From contig NC_056047.1 in NCBI RefSeq assembly GCF_004379255.2, positions 15,266,293 to 15,330,292 on the forward strand: a stretch of 64,000 bases of DNA, written 5' to 3'. Shown here piece by piece: positions 1 through 11,074 of this stretch; position 1 is the first letter of the stretch, and each line of letters begins with the position of its first letter. Source of the stretch: Salvia splendens (Eukaryota > Streptophyta > Magnoliopsida > Lamiales > Lamiaceae). Position numbers and translations under genes: made by a program. The notes beneath the pieces were generated by a model that was not told where the DNA came from, searched no databases, and worked only from the letters and a program-made list of their open reading frames with translations.

Positions 1-3000
1 TTCATCTTCTGGGCCCGGGAAATTTTCATCGGAACTGGGCACTTCTCTAGTGACCAAGTAATTTGCTAGATCAGCGAACCATGGCTCTGCATTCGCCTGG
101 CATTTCCTTTTTTCAGCATCTCCTGGACCTGTTGCTGCCATTACTTCTTCCCAATTGATAGGTCTAGGAGAATCGTTAAAATAATAAAGATGTTCTTTCC
201 GGGAACGCATCAGGTATTGCTTCATCCGCCTCACCTTGGTAAATGCGACTCAGGTGATCAGCCACCTTGTTCTCCGTCCCCTTCTTGTCTCTGACTTCCC
301 AGTTAAACTCCTGTAACAGTAACACCCATCGGATCAACCTTGGCTTAGACTCCTTCTTTGCCAGTAAGTACTTTATCGCAGCGTGATCTGTGAAGACTAT
401 CACCCTCGACCCGAGCAGATATGGTCGGAATTTTTCAAAAGAGTACATGACTGCCAACATTTCCTTCTCCGTGGTGTCGTAATTTTTTCTGGGCTTGATT
501 TAGGCATTTTTGACGCATAGAAAATCACGTAACTTTTTCCGTCAACTCTTTGACCTAGCACCGCCCCTACTGCATAGTCACTCGCATCGCACATGATTTC
601 AAACGGCAAACCCCAATCAGGTGCTCTGATGATGGGGGCAGATACTAATCTGTCCTTCAGCAGCTGAAAAGCCTTATATGCAACCCCTCATTAAAACAAA
701 CTCAACATCGTTATGCAACAGATGAGTGAGTGGCTGAGCAATTTTGGCAAAATCCTTTATAAATCTCCTGTAGAATCCTGCGTGACCTAGGAATCCCCTC
801 ACTTCCTTTGATTTGTCGGGTGGGGCAGTTTTGATATCACGTCCACTTTTGCTTGGTCCACCTGTATGCCCTTTCCGATACTACATGCCCCAGGACAATT
901 CCTTCAGGGACCATGAAGTGGCATTTTCTCGAAATTCAAAACCAAGTGCTTCTCTTGACATCTTCTCAGCACTACATCCAAGCTCCGCCAGACATGAATC
1001 AAATGAATCCCCGTATACAGTGAAGTCGTCCATAAAGATCTCGATGCAATCCTTCCAGCAGGTCTGAGAAAATACTCATCATACATCGTTGAAAAGTGCC
1101 TGGTGCATTGCAAAGGCCAAACGGCATTCTCCGATATGCATACGTTCCGAACGGACACGTGAAAGTTGTCTTCTCCTGGTCCTCGGGGTCCACGTAAATT
1201 TGGAAATACCCACTATATCCGTCCAAGAAACAGAAATATTGCTTGCCTGCTAATCTCTCCAGCATCTGGTCAATGAACGGAAGGGGAAAATGGTCTTTCT
1301 TGGTTGCCTCATTCAATTTCTGTAGTCAATGCACATCCTCCAACCGGTGACTAGCCTCGTCGGTACCAACTCATTCTTGTCGTTCTTGACAACCTGGATT
1401 CCCGACTTTTTGGGTACCATGTGTACTGGGCTAACCCATTCACTGTCTGGTATGGAATAAATGATTCCTAGGGATAACAACTTCAATACCTCCTTCAATA
1501 CCTCTTCCCTCATATTGGGATTCAATTTGCGTTGAGGGTCTCTGCAGGGTTTCGCTCCTTCATTTAATCGAATGTGATGCATGCACAGATCAGGGCTAAA
1601 TCCCTACCAAGTCAGAAAGTGTCCAACCAATAGCGTTCTTGTTCCTTCGGATGACTTTCAGCAGCTCCTCTTCCTGTTCCTTGATCAAGTTGCTGTTGAT
1701 AATCACCGGAAAAGTCTCATTCGCCTCAAGGTAAGCATACTTTAGGCCTGGCGGAAGTGTTTTCAACTCCTTTTTGGGAACATCTTTTTCCTGGGGCAGG
1801 GGGTTTCTTTTCTGCTGCTCCAGTCGTCATCCCCTTAGTCGATCCAGGAAGATCTTCCTTGCTTGCCCCATAAAGTGTCTCCCTCGATCTGGCTAGCTCG
1901 GGCTTGGTGCAAAATTCCAGAATTGCTTCTGCTAGCTCTTCATCTGACAACTTGCTCGTATTCATTGCTTGGCACCAACTGGCCACCTCCCTATCAACAG
2001 CATGACTCATCTCTGAGTTCTCAATCTGTCCCTGCATTAATTCAGTCTCGAGGTATTCCTGGACCAAGGGGTTAAATGATATCTACAGAAGCAAATTTTC
2101 AACATCAAGTGGCTTCTTCATTGCCTCATCTATGCTGAATGTATATTTATTCCCCATTGTAATCGAGACAGATAGTACCATCAAAGACATCAATGATAGT
2201 CTTAGCAGTTCGCAGGAAAGGTCTCCCCAATAATACTACTCCGCCAGACTCTACAGACTCATTATCGCTCATCTTAATCACATGGAAGTCAGCCGGGTAC
2301 AGGAAGTCGTGTACCTTGACTATTACGTTCTCGAGCACTCCTTCAGGGCAGATGCATGACCTGTCCGCCAATTGGATCACAACCTTCGTATCCACCATAC
2401 CTACTACTCCCACTAACCTCTTGTATATGGACAGGGGGTAACACATTTATGGATGCTCCCAAGTCACACATAGCATGCTCAATTTTTACAATCGCCGATG
2501 GAAATAGGCAAGGTGAACATACCTGGGTCATTGCATTTCGAAGGCATCCTCCGCTTCTGAATTACCGCGGACACATTCTCGCCTATCAAGATTTTCCACT
2601 AGGTCTAGCCTTCCCAGCTATAAACTCTTTGATGAACTTGCTGAAAACTGGCATTTTCAAGCCTGTAAGAAGGGTAGATTTATCTCCAGTTTCCCGAAAA
2701 TATCCATAAGATCCACTGGCTCATCCTTCTTTTTCTTTGCCTCTCCTCGGTTTGGGAAAGGTTTTGGTCGTTCCTTCCCGGTTCCGGAACATTCACCTGC
2801 TGAAGATTCATCGACTCCTTTTTTCTCTACTACCAATTTCGGTTCTGGATCTAGGAAAAATGGTTCGATTGTCCTGGGCAGCCGTTTCTCTAAATCTCCT
2901 GCCTGAAGTTCATCTCTAACTGCAGGGTTGCTTTCAACCGAGTTTCTTGATTCAGTGGTTTTTTCCTCTGTTTCCTTATCCTTAATGGGGGCTCGTGACC

Positions 3001-4815
3001 TCCCTGTACCTCATGACCGGCCCTTCGTACTCCTTCCCAGATCTCAGCGTGATCTGGCTAATATTGGCTTGTCAGGTGGTCTTACCGATGCAGGAATCTT
3101 GCCCTCGTTTCCCCGCATATCACTCAAGGAAGTAGCTATTTGAGACAACTGTTTGGCCAACATATCCATTGCCGCCTTCTGTTCTTGCTGCGCATCCTGA
3201 AGCTTGTGGACCACATCATTGTTCGACTGTAAATTGTTCTGAATGTGCTGCTGGGAACTAACGAGGTCGTGAACCATCTCATCAAGGTTCCTTGGTCTAG
3301 AGCTTGGCTGACTAGGGCCTGACCCTATATTTTGGTTTGTTCCACTTCCTTGGCCTGGGCGAATGTGCCTTTGACCTCCTGGATTGTTGTTGAAATTGCT
3401 TCCTTGACCTGGGTAAGGTGCTTGGAAATTCCTTTGATGTGGTGGTACATAAGAATTCCCTTGATAATTTTGATTCTTGTTTCCCCAGGTCGAGTGATCT
3501 CCTTGATTACGGTTGTTCCAATTTCCTTGCCCCTCATGATTTCTCCAGTTACCCTGCCTCTCGGGCTGCGGTGCGGACTGTATACTCAGTTGGGGTGCTG
3601 GCTGGCTTTGCTCGTTTTCAGACCATCTAAAGTTCGGGTGATTCCTCCAGGGTGCATCTCTTTGTCTTCCTTGGTTCCAACTTCCATCAGGATTCCAACT
3701 TCCCATCGCGTTCGCCTGGGCCTGGTAATCACCTTCCTGAGGTCCGTAATATTGCTGGAGTTGATTATCTACTGGACCTAACAACTTAGCAGTTTCCCTT
3801 GGTGCGGCTGTATTAGTTTTTTCGATAGCATTCAGCAAGGCTTTCTCCAGCCTATCAATCCTTGCTTCAACTTTGTCATCCTCCTGCTCCCTCAATGCAT
3901 TCACAGAGCCTCTTTCTCACAGCATTCCTCGTACTGTCATACGCCTTCTTGGCGTCGATTAATCTTCCCAAAATCTCTCTTGCCTCACTTCCTCTCTTTC
4001 TTGTAAAATTCCCCCCGCTCGAGGAGTTCATCAAATCCTTAGACTCGGGAGTTGCCCCTTCATAAAACAGAGAGTAGGTCTCTGCCTCTATCATCCGATG
4101 ATTCGGGCATGCGTCCAGCAATCCCTTGAACCTTGACCAGTATTGGCTCAATGACTCATCGTAATCCTGCTTGCATTCCACTATCTCCTTCTTCAGAGCG
4201 TTCGTCTTGTTGGATGGAAAGAAGTAATCTAGGAACTCCAATTTAAAGTCCCTCCAGGTGCGGATAGAATCCGGGGGTAATCTCAACAACCATGTATTTG
4301 CCTCCCCCTTTAGAGTGAAAGGAATCGCGCGCAAGCGATAGTCCTCCTCTGTCGCATCATTAGGCCTCCTTTGAATGCCACATAACTTGCTAAACTCGTT
4401 CAAAAACTCGTACGGGCATTCACTCCTTCGCCCAGAAAATGTTGGCAAGACACCTAACACATTCGTTTTGATCTCAATAGATCTCTGACGTGGGTTCATC
4501 ACTATTGCGTGTGCTGGTTCTCCATCGAGATGAGCCGTTAGTGACCCTATTTCTGGATCTGGGTCCGCTACGTGTGCCATCTCAACTTCCTCTTCCTCCC
4601 CTGTTTCTGACTCTGTTTCCGATTCTGGTGGGGACTCCGGATCTGTTCGTCCTGAAGATTCCCAAGATTCGTCACTCAAAAACTCAGTCGGGAACGGATC
4701 TCCCGTCGTGAACCCTGATCTGGTAGTCACAGTGGAGGCTGTATCCTTGATCTTCCAAACGAACTGACCGTATTTCCAACCAGACGAGTTTACTCCGGTG
4801 GAAGCTCCTGCTCAT
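1..4815 (-). pseudogene. Athila-type Ty3/gypsy gag-pol, decayed and cut by window edge
   Basis: This stretch aligns base for base with 12302-17092 of the intact copy to the right and would encode gag, protease, reverse transcriptase and RNase H; integrase lies beyond the left edge. The start codon equivalent to the intact copy is at 4813-4815. The frame is broken many times by 1-3 base insertions or deletions, for example near 200, 488, 680, 806, 935, 985, 1050, 1317, 1597, 1800, 2235, 2490 and 3905, most in homopolymers or short repeats. Substitutions of about 1 percent also separate the copies. Pieces with recognisable RT ([17 protein letters not shown]), RNase H ([13 protein letters not shown]) and gag sequence survive in different frames. 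It may be a real decayed copy, or some of the indels may be assembly errors. It cannot make a full polyprotein as written. Confidence 0.93.
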
Positions 4816-4900
4816 GTACTACAAAGAAAACAGAAAGAAAAAGTAAATTAAAATTATTCACACCAAAAACTCTAGGCACTAACACAAAGTACGCCATCCA

Positions 4901-4918
4901 TCCCCGGCAACGGCGCCA
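4901..4918 (-). other. Primer binding site of the left Athila copy
   Basis: On the minus strand this reads TGGCGCCGTTGCCGGGGA, which matches the 3' end of plant tRNA-Asp, the usual minus-strand primer of Athila elements. It starts two bases inside the LTR end at 4921, so this LTR acts as the 5' LTR of the left copy. Confidence 0.85.
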
Positions 4919-4920
4919 TT

Positions 4921-6426
4921 TGAAACGAGGTTTTCTATTTTATATCGCGTGTGCACAGAAATAGATCACTGCAAGCGCTTGGTCAAGACACCACGCTCCT
5001 TAAATCCACTAGAGCACAAGGTCTAGGAACTTAAGAGAACATAAAGTGCTTGGTCGTTGGACACACATCGACTCCCCCTTCAAAAAAATATAAATCCCTC
5101 AAACCCGAATACTATGAATTAGTATAGGGAAGTGGGGTCGATCCCACAGAGATGGACTCGCAAAGTAGTGCTCAGAGACTTTGGACAGACAAATGGCTGC
5201 TGCCACGCAACAAAAGGGTTGAGAATTTTAAACTAACTCTAGACCTAGGCAGAAAATGTAAATGCTAGACCTAGGACATGTTAAACTTGTAATTCAGACT
5301 TCGACAACAAGAAACATAACCACTTCCTAGACAGTGTAAACAACTACCTAATCTAGCTAAACAGAATATGACTGAAAGTGGGGACCATAATTCCAAAAAT
5401 GGCAAGTACGGAAAGAACTGCAGATTAACAAACTCTGACGCTAGCTCGCAGCAAAATGCATCTTCTCCACCCAATTGAACTTGCAGATGAACAAACAGAG
5501 CAAAAAGCGAGATTCGAACAGAATATAGAGATTTGGTCGTCGTTATCTTGCTGCAACTCGGAAACACATCAGATCTGCGTACACTAGACGGAATGAAAGA
5601 AAACACGTAAACTAAGCATGAAAATCAGATCGAAACTACTCAGATTCACGTCAGAATGCTTGATCCACTCCGGATCCAAGACATCCGAACCCAACAACCA
5701 ACAAATCCAGCAAATCCAACCAAAATTCTTCCACAATCCAACTCCAATCTCCCAGGATCTGACCATTAACCTACAATAACTCAGTAAACAGCTGCGAAAC
5801 GCATCCAACTCCGACAAATTTAAAACTCCAAAATCTCAATAAGCGAAACGATCAAACCAGAAATCAACACAATCGCCATAACGGAAAATCAAACTTGCAT
5901 TTAAACCAGAAACTATTCGGTGAAAACAGCGAACCGAGCTTCGAACAACGAAGCTCGGCAGAGTAAGCAAAATGCGGAAAGCGGAAAATAAATTGTTTCT
6001 TCGCTCCTAACAAGAGCGGTGTTACACCATTTCGGAAGCTAAGATGAAACCCGAACGTGCGAACTGAGATCTCCTCAAAACTAGTATCAAGTGTGTGTGT
6101 GGGAAAGTGAACTAAGCAACAGGCTGTGGTGAGGTCTCCCCCGGGAAGATCCCTCCAGCTTGCATGCTTCTGCCTTTTATAGATGCGGACATAGCCCTTG
6201 AGTCTTCGTAGAAATCTCTATTCTACCCTTCAACTCTGGAGCTTCCTCCGTCGAGCAATTCTCTTCATAATCGTTCACTAAATCGCCAGTTCCTCGACCT
6301 TGTGATTTTTTGGTCTTCTTTCCTGGACCTGGCGAATTCCTTCACACACCTGGCTTAAAACGTGCGTTAGTCCTAGTAAAATCACGAATTAAATCCCTAG
6401 ACCCATGCATGAAATTAGCCTTATCA
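4921..6426 (-). repeat. Athila LTR shared by the two tandem copies (1506 bp)
   Basis: On the minus strand the repeat begins TGATAAGG and ends TTTCA, giving the standard TG...CA ends. It is nearly identical to the LTR at 17198-18700; I see roughly ten differences, mainly single-base homopolymer indels. It is the 3' LTR of the complete copy at 4921-18700 and also the 5' LTR of the truncated copy, because a primer site and gag-pol lie directly to its left. The many small ORFs inside are not genes. Confidence 0.93.
6174..6181 (-). promoter_or_regulatory. TATA box of the shared LTR
   Basis: The minus strand reads TATAAAAG inside the LTR, followed by a GC-richer stretch. The same motif is at the same place in the right LTR. 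It is the likely core promoter for the genomic RNA; the start site itself is not visible. Confidence 0.6.
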
Positions 6427-6445
6427 AACTGCTCACACTTAAACC
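6427..6445 (-). other. Polypurine-like tract next to the 3' LTR
   Basis: The minus strand reads GTTTAAGTGTGAGCAGTT immediately before the LTR start TGATAAGG. Athila-type elements usually carry a purine-rich GTGTGGGG-like tract here; this one is interrupted by C and T. The position fits the plus-strand primer, the composition only partly. Confidence 0.5.
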
Positions 6446-6932
6446 ATGCTTGTCCTCAAGTATGAAAGACAAGAAAAAGAAATAAGGCGAATTTCAATGC
6501 ACGACCCCCCCCAAGTACTATTTTACAAACAAAACAGACTCCTAGACCTAGACAACTACAACACGAAACACATAAAAATCACAAAAGAGAAGAAAACACA
6601 TAAGCGCATAAACTGGTATTTTCCTAGCAGCCATCCCCACAAGTTTAAGGTCAATCCAAGCGTTTACAGCCTCAGATTCCTCCCCTTCCCTTCTTCTATC
6701 TAGTCGAGTTGTCAGTTCGTCAAGATAGCCTTCTGACTTCCCAATTGTTAGATTCACTCGATCACTCATTCCTCACCAGGGATGTTAGGATCGGATCGCT
6801 CTTAAGTTAAAGTTACTCCACTGATGCATCGGGTTATGAGAGTTTCTCCTTCCTACCGTCTCCTTTTTATTCCTGGGTCTGGTTACTACTGCTTCCTACC
6901 CTTAAATTTTTTTTTTTTTTTTTTTTTTCTTT

Positions 6933-7040
6933 CCTGGACTTCGTCCAGCTTATACCTCCGGTTTTATTATTTTAACTCCTCCCCTGGACTTCGTCCAGCT
7001 TATACCTCCTTTTCCTGGACTTCGTCCAGCTTATACCTCC
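6933..7040. repeat. Three copies of a palindromic 27-bp repeat
   Basis: Copies lie at 6933-6959, 6983-7009 and 7014-7040 and are identical over 27 bases. Each contains CTGGACTTCGTCCAG, a perfect 6-bp inverted repeat around TTC. They sit just after a 22-base T-run. Confidence 0.9.
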
Positions 7041-7494
7041 AGAAACCCCTTTTTTCCGTCAGACTCTTCTCCCTAAGCATCAAGTGGTAGCCCATTCTTT
7101 TTACAAGTTAGCTCAAAGTGTATAGGCTTATAACTCGCTCTTATAGTAGGGCTGCACAACTGGGTTATCTAAGGCATCCTCTATCGTTCTCACTTCATCC
7201 AACTGACTTTGATTTATTAAGAGAAAAGGATTCACAATTTAGCATGTATTTTCTCTTCAATTACTCTCCCTAAGGGGCTTTTTGCTATTTATTTTACCAG
7301 TTATGCAAACACGAAACCTAAAAAAAACTTCTACAAACTCCTAGACCTAACAGAATATGTATAAGACACTAACTGCACTAACTGCGTCCCCCCTCCCACT
7401 TCATTTATGCTTGTCCCCAAGCAATCCGTATGAAGTGGAAAGCAGGCCAGTTAGTGGCGACATGAAACGAACTCAACAAAACACAAACTTCTCA

Positions 7495-7602
7495 CACTTA
7501 GACCAAGCATTGGGCTAAGTGGGAGAAGGAACAATATACAACACAAAACATGCTATGACATATAACCCCTTCTCACACTTAGACCAATGCCTGGTCTAAG
7601 TG
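7495..7602. repeat. Two related hairpins in the Athila 3' region
   Basis: 7495-7521 pairs CACTTAGACCA with TGGGCTAAGTG around a 5-nt loop; extended outward the stem is 16 of 18. 7576-7602 pairs CACTTAGACCA with TGGTCTAAGTG perfectly around ATGCC. Both share CTCACACTTA with the sequence beside the 3' LTR at 6432, which looks like a partial third copy. Confidence 0.85.
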
Positions 7603-7715
7603 GAAGGGTTCAACACATATATACAGAACCTAGCATGCTGACAGGTAAAACAGAAATAAAACGAAAGAACTGTTAAATAAAAGAAAGAAAAAGTTACTTG
7701 GGTTTGAGGGGAAAT

Positions 7716-10462
7716 TCAATTCGGTGTCTGGCCCCCGTGGGAGCCAAACTTTGGTGGCACCGTCGGCTGGGTCACCTTTGCTTTCTTCCTGGCCGGCATC
7801 TCCGGCTTCACTGGTCTGTCATCAGCAGGTCGGGGTATGGCTGTCCTCAGGACCACGGGTCTAGCGGAAGAGGGGGTGATGTGAGGCCTCGGGCCTTGTG
7901 ATGGCTTCTGCGCGGATACACTTCCTGGACTTAGCGTTGTAATGTTGCCGCTAGACCCAGGAATAGTTTCTGATGCATCCGGGAACTTTTTGTGCAGCCA
8001 TTTCAGCATGGTCGTCATCAAAGCAACACCCTCCGCCATCCTGTTGGTTTGCTCTGTTGACGAAGCCACCCAATCGGTGATTCGTCCCCTTAGGACTGCG
8101 GCCTCTTCCCTGCTTTTTCCGAATTCCCTTCGGATCTCAGTCATTTCCTTGCGTACCCCGTCGATTCCTTTCCTTACCTCCTCAACCTCTTTCTGAACTC
8201 CCTGAACCATCAGCCTGACTTCGTCCTCAGTGGCTTGATCCTTTACCTCCACACCATCGGGTTCCTGCTTGACTTGTGCCTCTGACTTACCGACCTCATA
8301 AAAACACACCTCCTTCCCTCGGGCGATCAGCAACCCCTTGTTGAAAAAAAAGTCGAAATTGAAGACTTCCGGGGCTGAGCACATCTTTACTACACGGCAG
8401 GCCTTGCTGATTTTAATTACAATGTTGCGCTGCAAATAGGCCCCGAGAAGATGGCACGTGTACAGATGCCGGGACGGGTTGGAGGTGACTTGATGGCAGG
8501 CTTGGGCTAACCAATAACCCAAATGAACTCGTACTCCTGTGGCCATGCACCACGTAAAGTATAGGTCGGCGGTCGTCAGGGCGTTGTTGGCAGTGCCCAT
8601 CAAGTTGTAGCTAACAAAGTTTGGGCGAATCGCAGGACCCGATTTTCTATATGGTGTGCCTTCGACCAACTTGTTTTAAATTGACCCACTCTTGAGTGAG
8701 TCAAGAACTCCCACGCACCTTGTGCCTGAAATCCTGGCGTCAACTTCGGCGGACCAACCATTCTGTCGTTCCACAGGCCCTCATCATCTTCTGTTCTCGT
8801 TAGCAAGCCCATCCGCAGCGTCCACTCCCGGATACTCATCCTATGTTCTTCATTAAAAAGCCTGAAAGCTATGGAATCCGCATCCAAATCGGCGGTGGAT
8901 TTGAACCGGAAGATGGAAAAGAATTCACGGGCCGCGTCGACTGGAACTTCGAAAGTGCTGTGCTTTAGTAACCAATCAAAACCGATTGCATCTATATACC
9001 CCCTGAACTCATCGTTAGAGCTAATATGTTTGAGTTCCGCCGGGTGGTACATTTTTCCGGACTTCGCCACCTTTCCCTCAGCACTCTTTTCCTTGTATAT
9101 GGCCACACGTTTTGGATCGTCAAATCTTCTCATATTGTCTAGCAGCTCGTTTGTAATCCAAATCTCCGTCGGCTCAAAGTTCAGTACATCCTCGTCTTGC
9201 TCCTCCTCTGAATCACTGGACCTGGCAGGATTCTCGGGGTCCGCGGCGTATGGTACCTTGGCGGGTGGAGGAAGTGGAGATTCAGTAGATTTCCCCTTCT
9301 CCTTCTCGGTCGAGGAGGAAGCAATTTGTTTCCCTTTCCTCTTCTTAGCCCTCGCGCGGCGCCCCTCTTCGTCACTCTCCCTTCCACTCGGCCTGGGGGA
9401 GTCTTCCTGCGCAGACACGGCGGTCGCTAGGTCCAGCGTATCCTTTTCCTTTTGTTGGGCAGAAACGGCAATGTCATCAAGAATACTCCGACGTGTCCGT
9501 CTCCTTGTTTCCCTTAGATTAAGCTGCGAATCGGCCTCCTCAGAGACCTCAGTTAAATCCACTATCATGTTGAGTCCTGCATCGACAGTTTCTTGAGCAC
9601 CCTCAGAATCGAGTGCTCCACTTTCCTCTGCTAACAATGGGGTTGCCCCCGTGATATAAACAGGGGTTTCTAACCCCGTAAGATTTCCTTCAGGTTGGGC
9701 TTCAGTGCCCACAGATTTTTCGGGAGTCCTTCCCGCATCAACATCTTCCTCAGTAAATTGGGCTTCATCGCCCCCAACTACGTCTAGGGTTTCCTTTTCA
9801 GAATTTAGGGCTTCGCCGCCCACTTGAACATCATCATCATCAACGGCATCCCTCTCAACAGACGCCTCCAGAACAGGGGTTTCCCCCTCAGCCCTACTGA
9901 CAGTAATAGCGGTGTCTTCAACTACCGCAACAAGAGCATCTACCCCCCCAACAACACTCTCCACCAAATTCACAGCAGGAATATCAAGGTTTACTCCCTC
10001 TGAAACACCATCACCTCCAAACTTTAAAACAGGGGATTCCTTCTGAGAATCAGAACCTAACCTGGGTTCACTTACGGCCAATAACGTCAGTCCCGCGGCC
10101 AGATCTGTCTCTACTTCGCGAATCTCCGCAATGGGTGATCCTGGAACATCGGGCACTGCATCGTCCTCCGGCCTGGTGGCGGTTTCTGGGACTGTGTCCT
10201 GGGCAGAGGTGGTTTCTTCTGGAATAATGGTAGCAGCCTCCGGTGCGGTTTCTTGTACAGCAGTGGGTGGTGTCTCGACAACCTCCGGTTGTGTCACGGT
10301 GGTTGTTGGAACGGCTGGCATGGGTTGTCCCATTGCAAACATCGCGAACGCTTGCATCGCTTTATCGGCCCCTCCGAACTTCTGAAATAGTTCATTCATG
10401 AACTCCGCCGCACTCTTCTCGGCGGATCCAGAAGCGCTGCTGGTTCCTTGTTGGTTATCCAT
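7716..10462 (-). pseudogene. Athila env-like ORF, split by one frameshift
   Basis: Two overlapping reading frames form one original ORF: residues 1-620 from 10462 to 8600, then a second frame of 317 codons from 8669 to 7716. The first frame runs out at about 8600-8640, exactly where the second takes over, so a single small indel is the simplest cause. The N-terminal two thirds are acidic, low-complexity and rich in E, T and V, followed by a basic KKRKGKQ patch. The segment from about residue 450 to the join resembles the putative plant transposon protein domain found in the third ORF of Athila elements. The second frame ends in a likely coiled coil (VRLMVQGVQKEVEEVRKGID and onward) and a basic, proline-rich tail. 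I see no clear signal peptide or membrane segment, so envelope function is not supported by sequence. Confidence 0.82.
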
Positions 10463-11074
10463 GATATTCTGCAGAAAATTTTGAAAAGAACTTGGGCGAA
10501 ATTTTCAGATTAGGGTTAGAGAGAGATTGAAATTTGGGGTTTTTGATTTGGGAGAGAGAATATTTGGAGAGAGAATGAGTAATGAAAAAAATAAAAAAGG
10601 CCAAAACCGATCATAGTGTAGGCATTGGAGAGGACAGTTTCCTTTTGCAGGCGGGTGCAGGTGGTGACGCTAGCGACCGTACGCCTCCCCATAAAGTGCT
10701 CTTTGAAATCCGGACCGGTGCCAATTCCCTCCAAAACTCTTTTACCCCACAATTCCTTGCTCAAGTAAATTCCTTCTGCCAAAACGCACTAAAAGAAAAC
10801 ATCAAACTAAAAAAAACAAATATGAAACGCCAAACTCCCCGGGTCTAGGATATGACAGCATCAAAAACATTCCCGATGGGTCTGGTGTTTCGAAAATATT
10901 TTTGGAAGAATAAAAATTTTTTATTTGTTTGGATTTTTCTTGATTTAAAGAAAGCAATTAAATATTTACAAAATTGTTGTCAAGTGTTCTCAAAATTTCC
11001 TGGATCAGGGTATGGTTAAACTTTATATTACTAGACCCAGGAGATATTTTAAAAACACTTCCTTCCTAGACTGG
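10463..11074. other. Spacer between gag-pol and the env-like ORF
   Basis: No convincing gene is present. An 88-codon minus-strand ORF (10516-10782) has no recognisable features. The spacer may hold signals for a spliced env-like mRNA, but I cannot identify a definite splice site. Confidence 0.6.

Larger units (their letters stand above)
6427..7715. other. Athila 3' noncoding region
   Basis: This 1.3 kb lies between the env-like ORF and the 3' LTR of the complete element. No supported ORF was found. It holds a T-run at 6907-6928, three copies of a palindromic 27-mer (6933-7040), two long hairpins (7495-7521 and 7576-7602), and phrases resembling the polypurine region. Confidence 0.8.

Noticed and set aside
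5271..6769. Several 60-110 codon ORFs in and beside the Athila LTR
   Set aside because: They lie in LTR or 3' noncoding DNA, are not conserved in frame between the two LTRs, and resemble no known protein.
8871..9596. 241-codon plus-strand ORF
   Set aside because: Antisense to the env-like ORF of the Athila element.
7716..10462. A true viral envelope gene
   Set aside because: Position fits an env-like ORF, but I see no signal peptide, membrane anchor or cleavage site, so only the name env-like is used.
10516..10782. 88-codon ORF between gag-pol and the env-like ORF
   Set aside because: No family resemblance and ordinary composition; probably chance.
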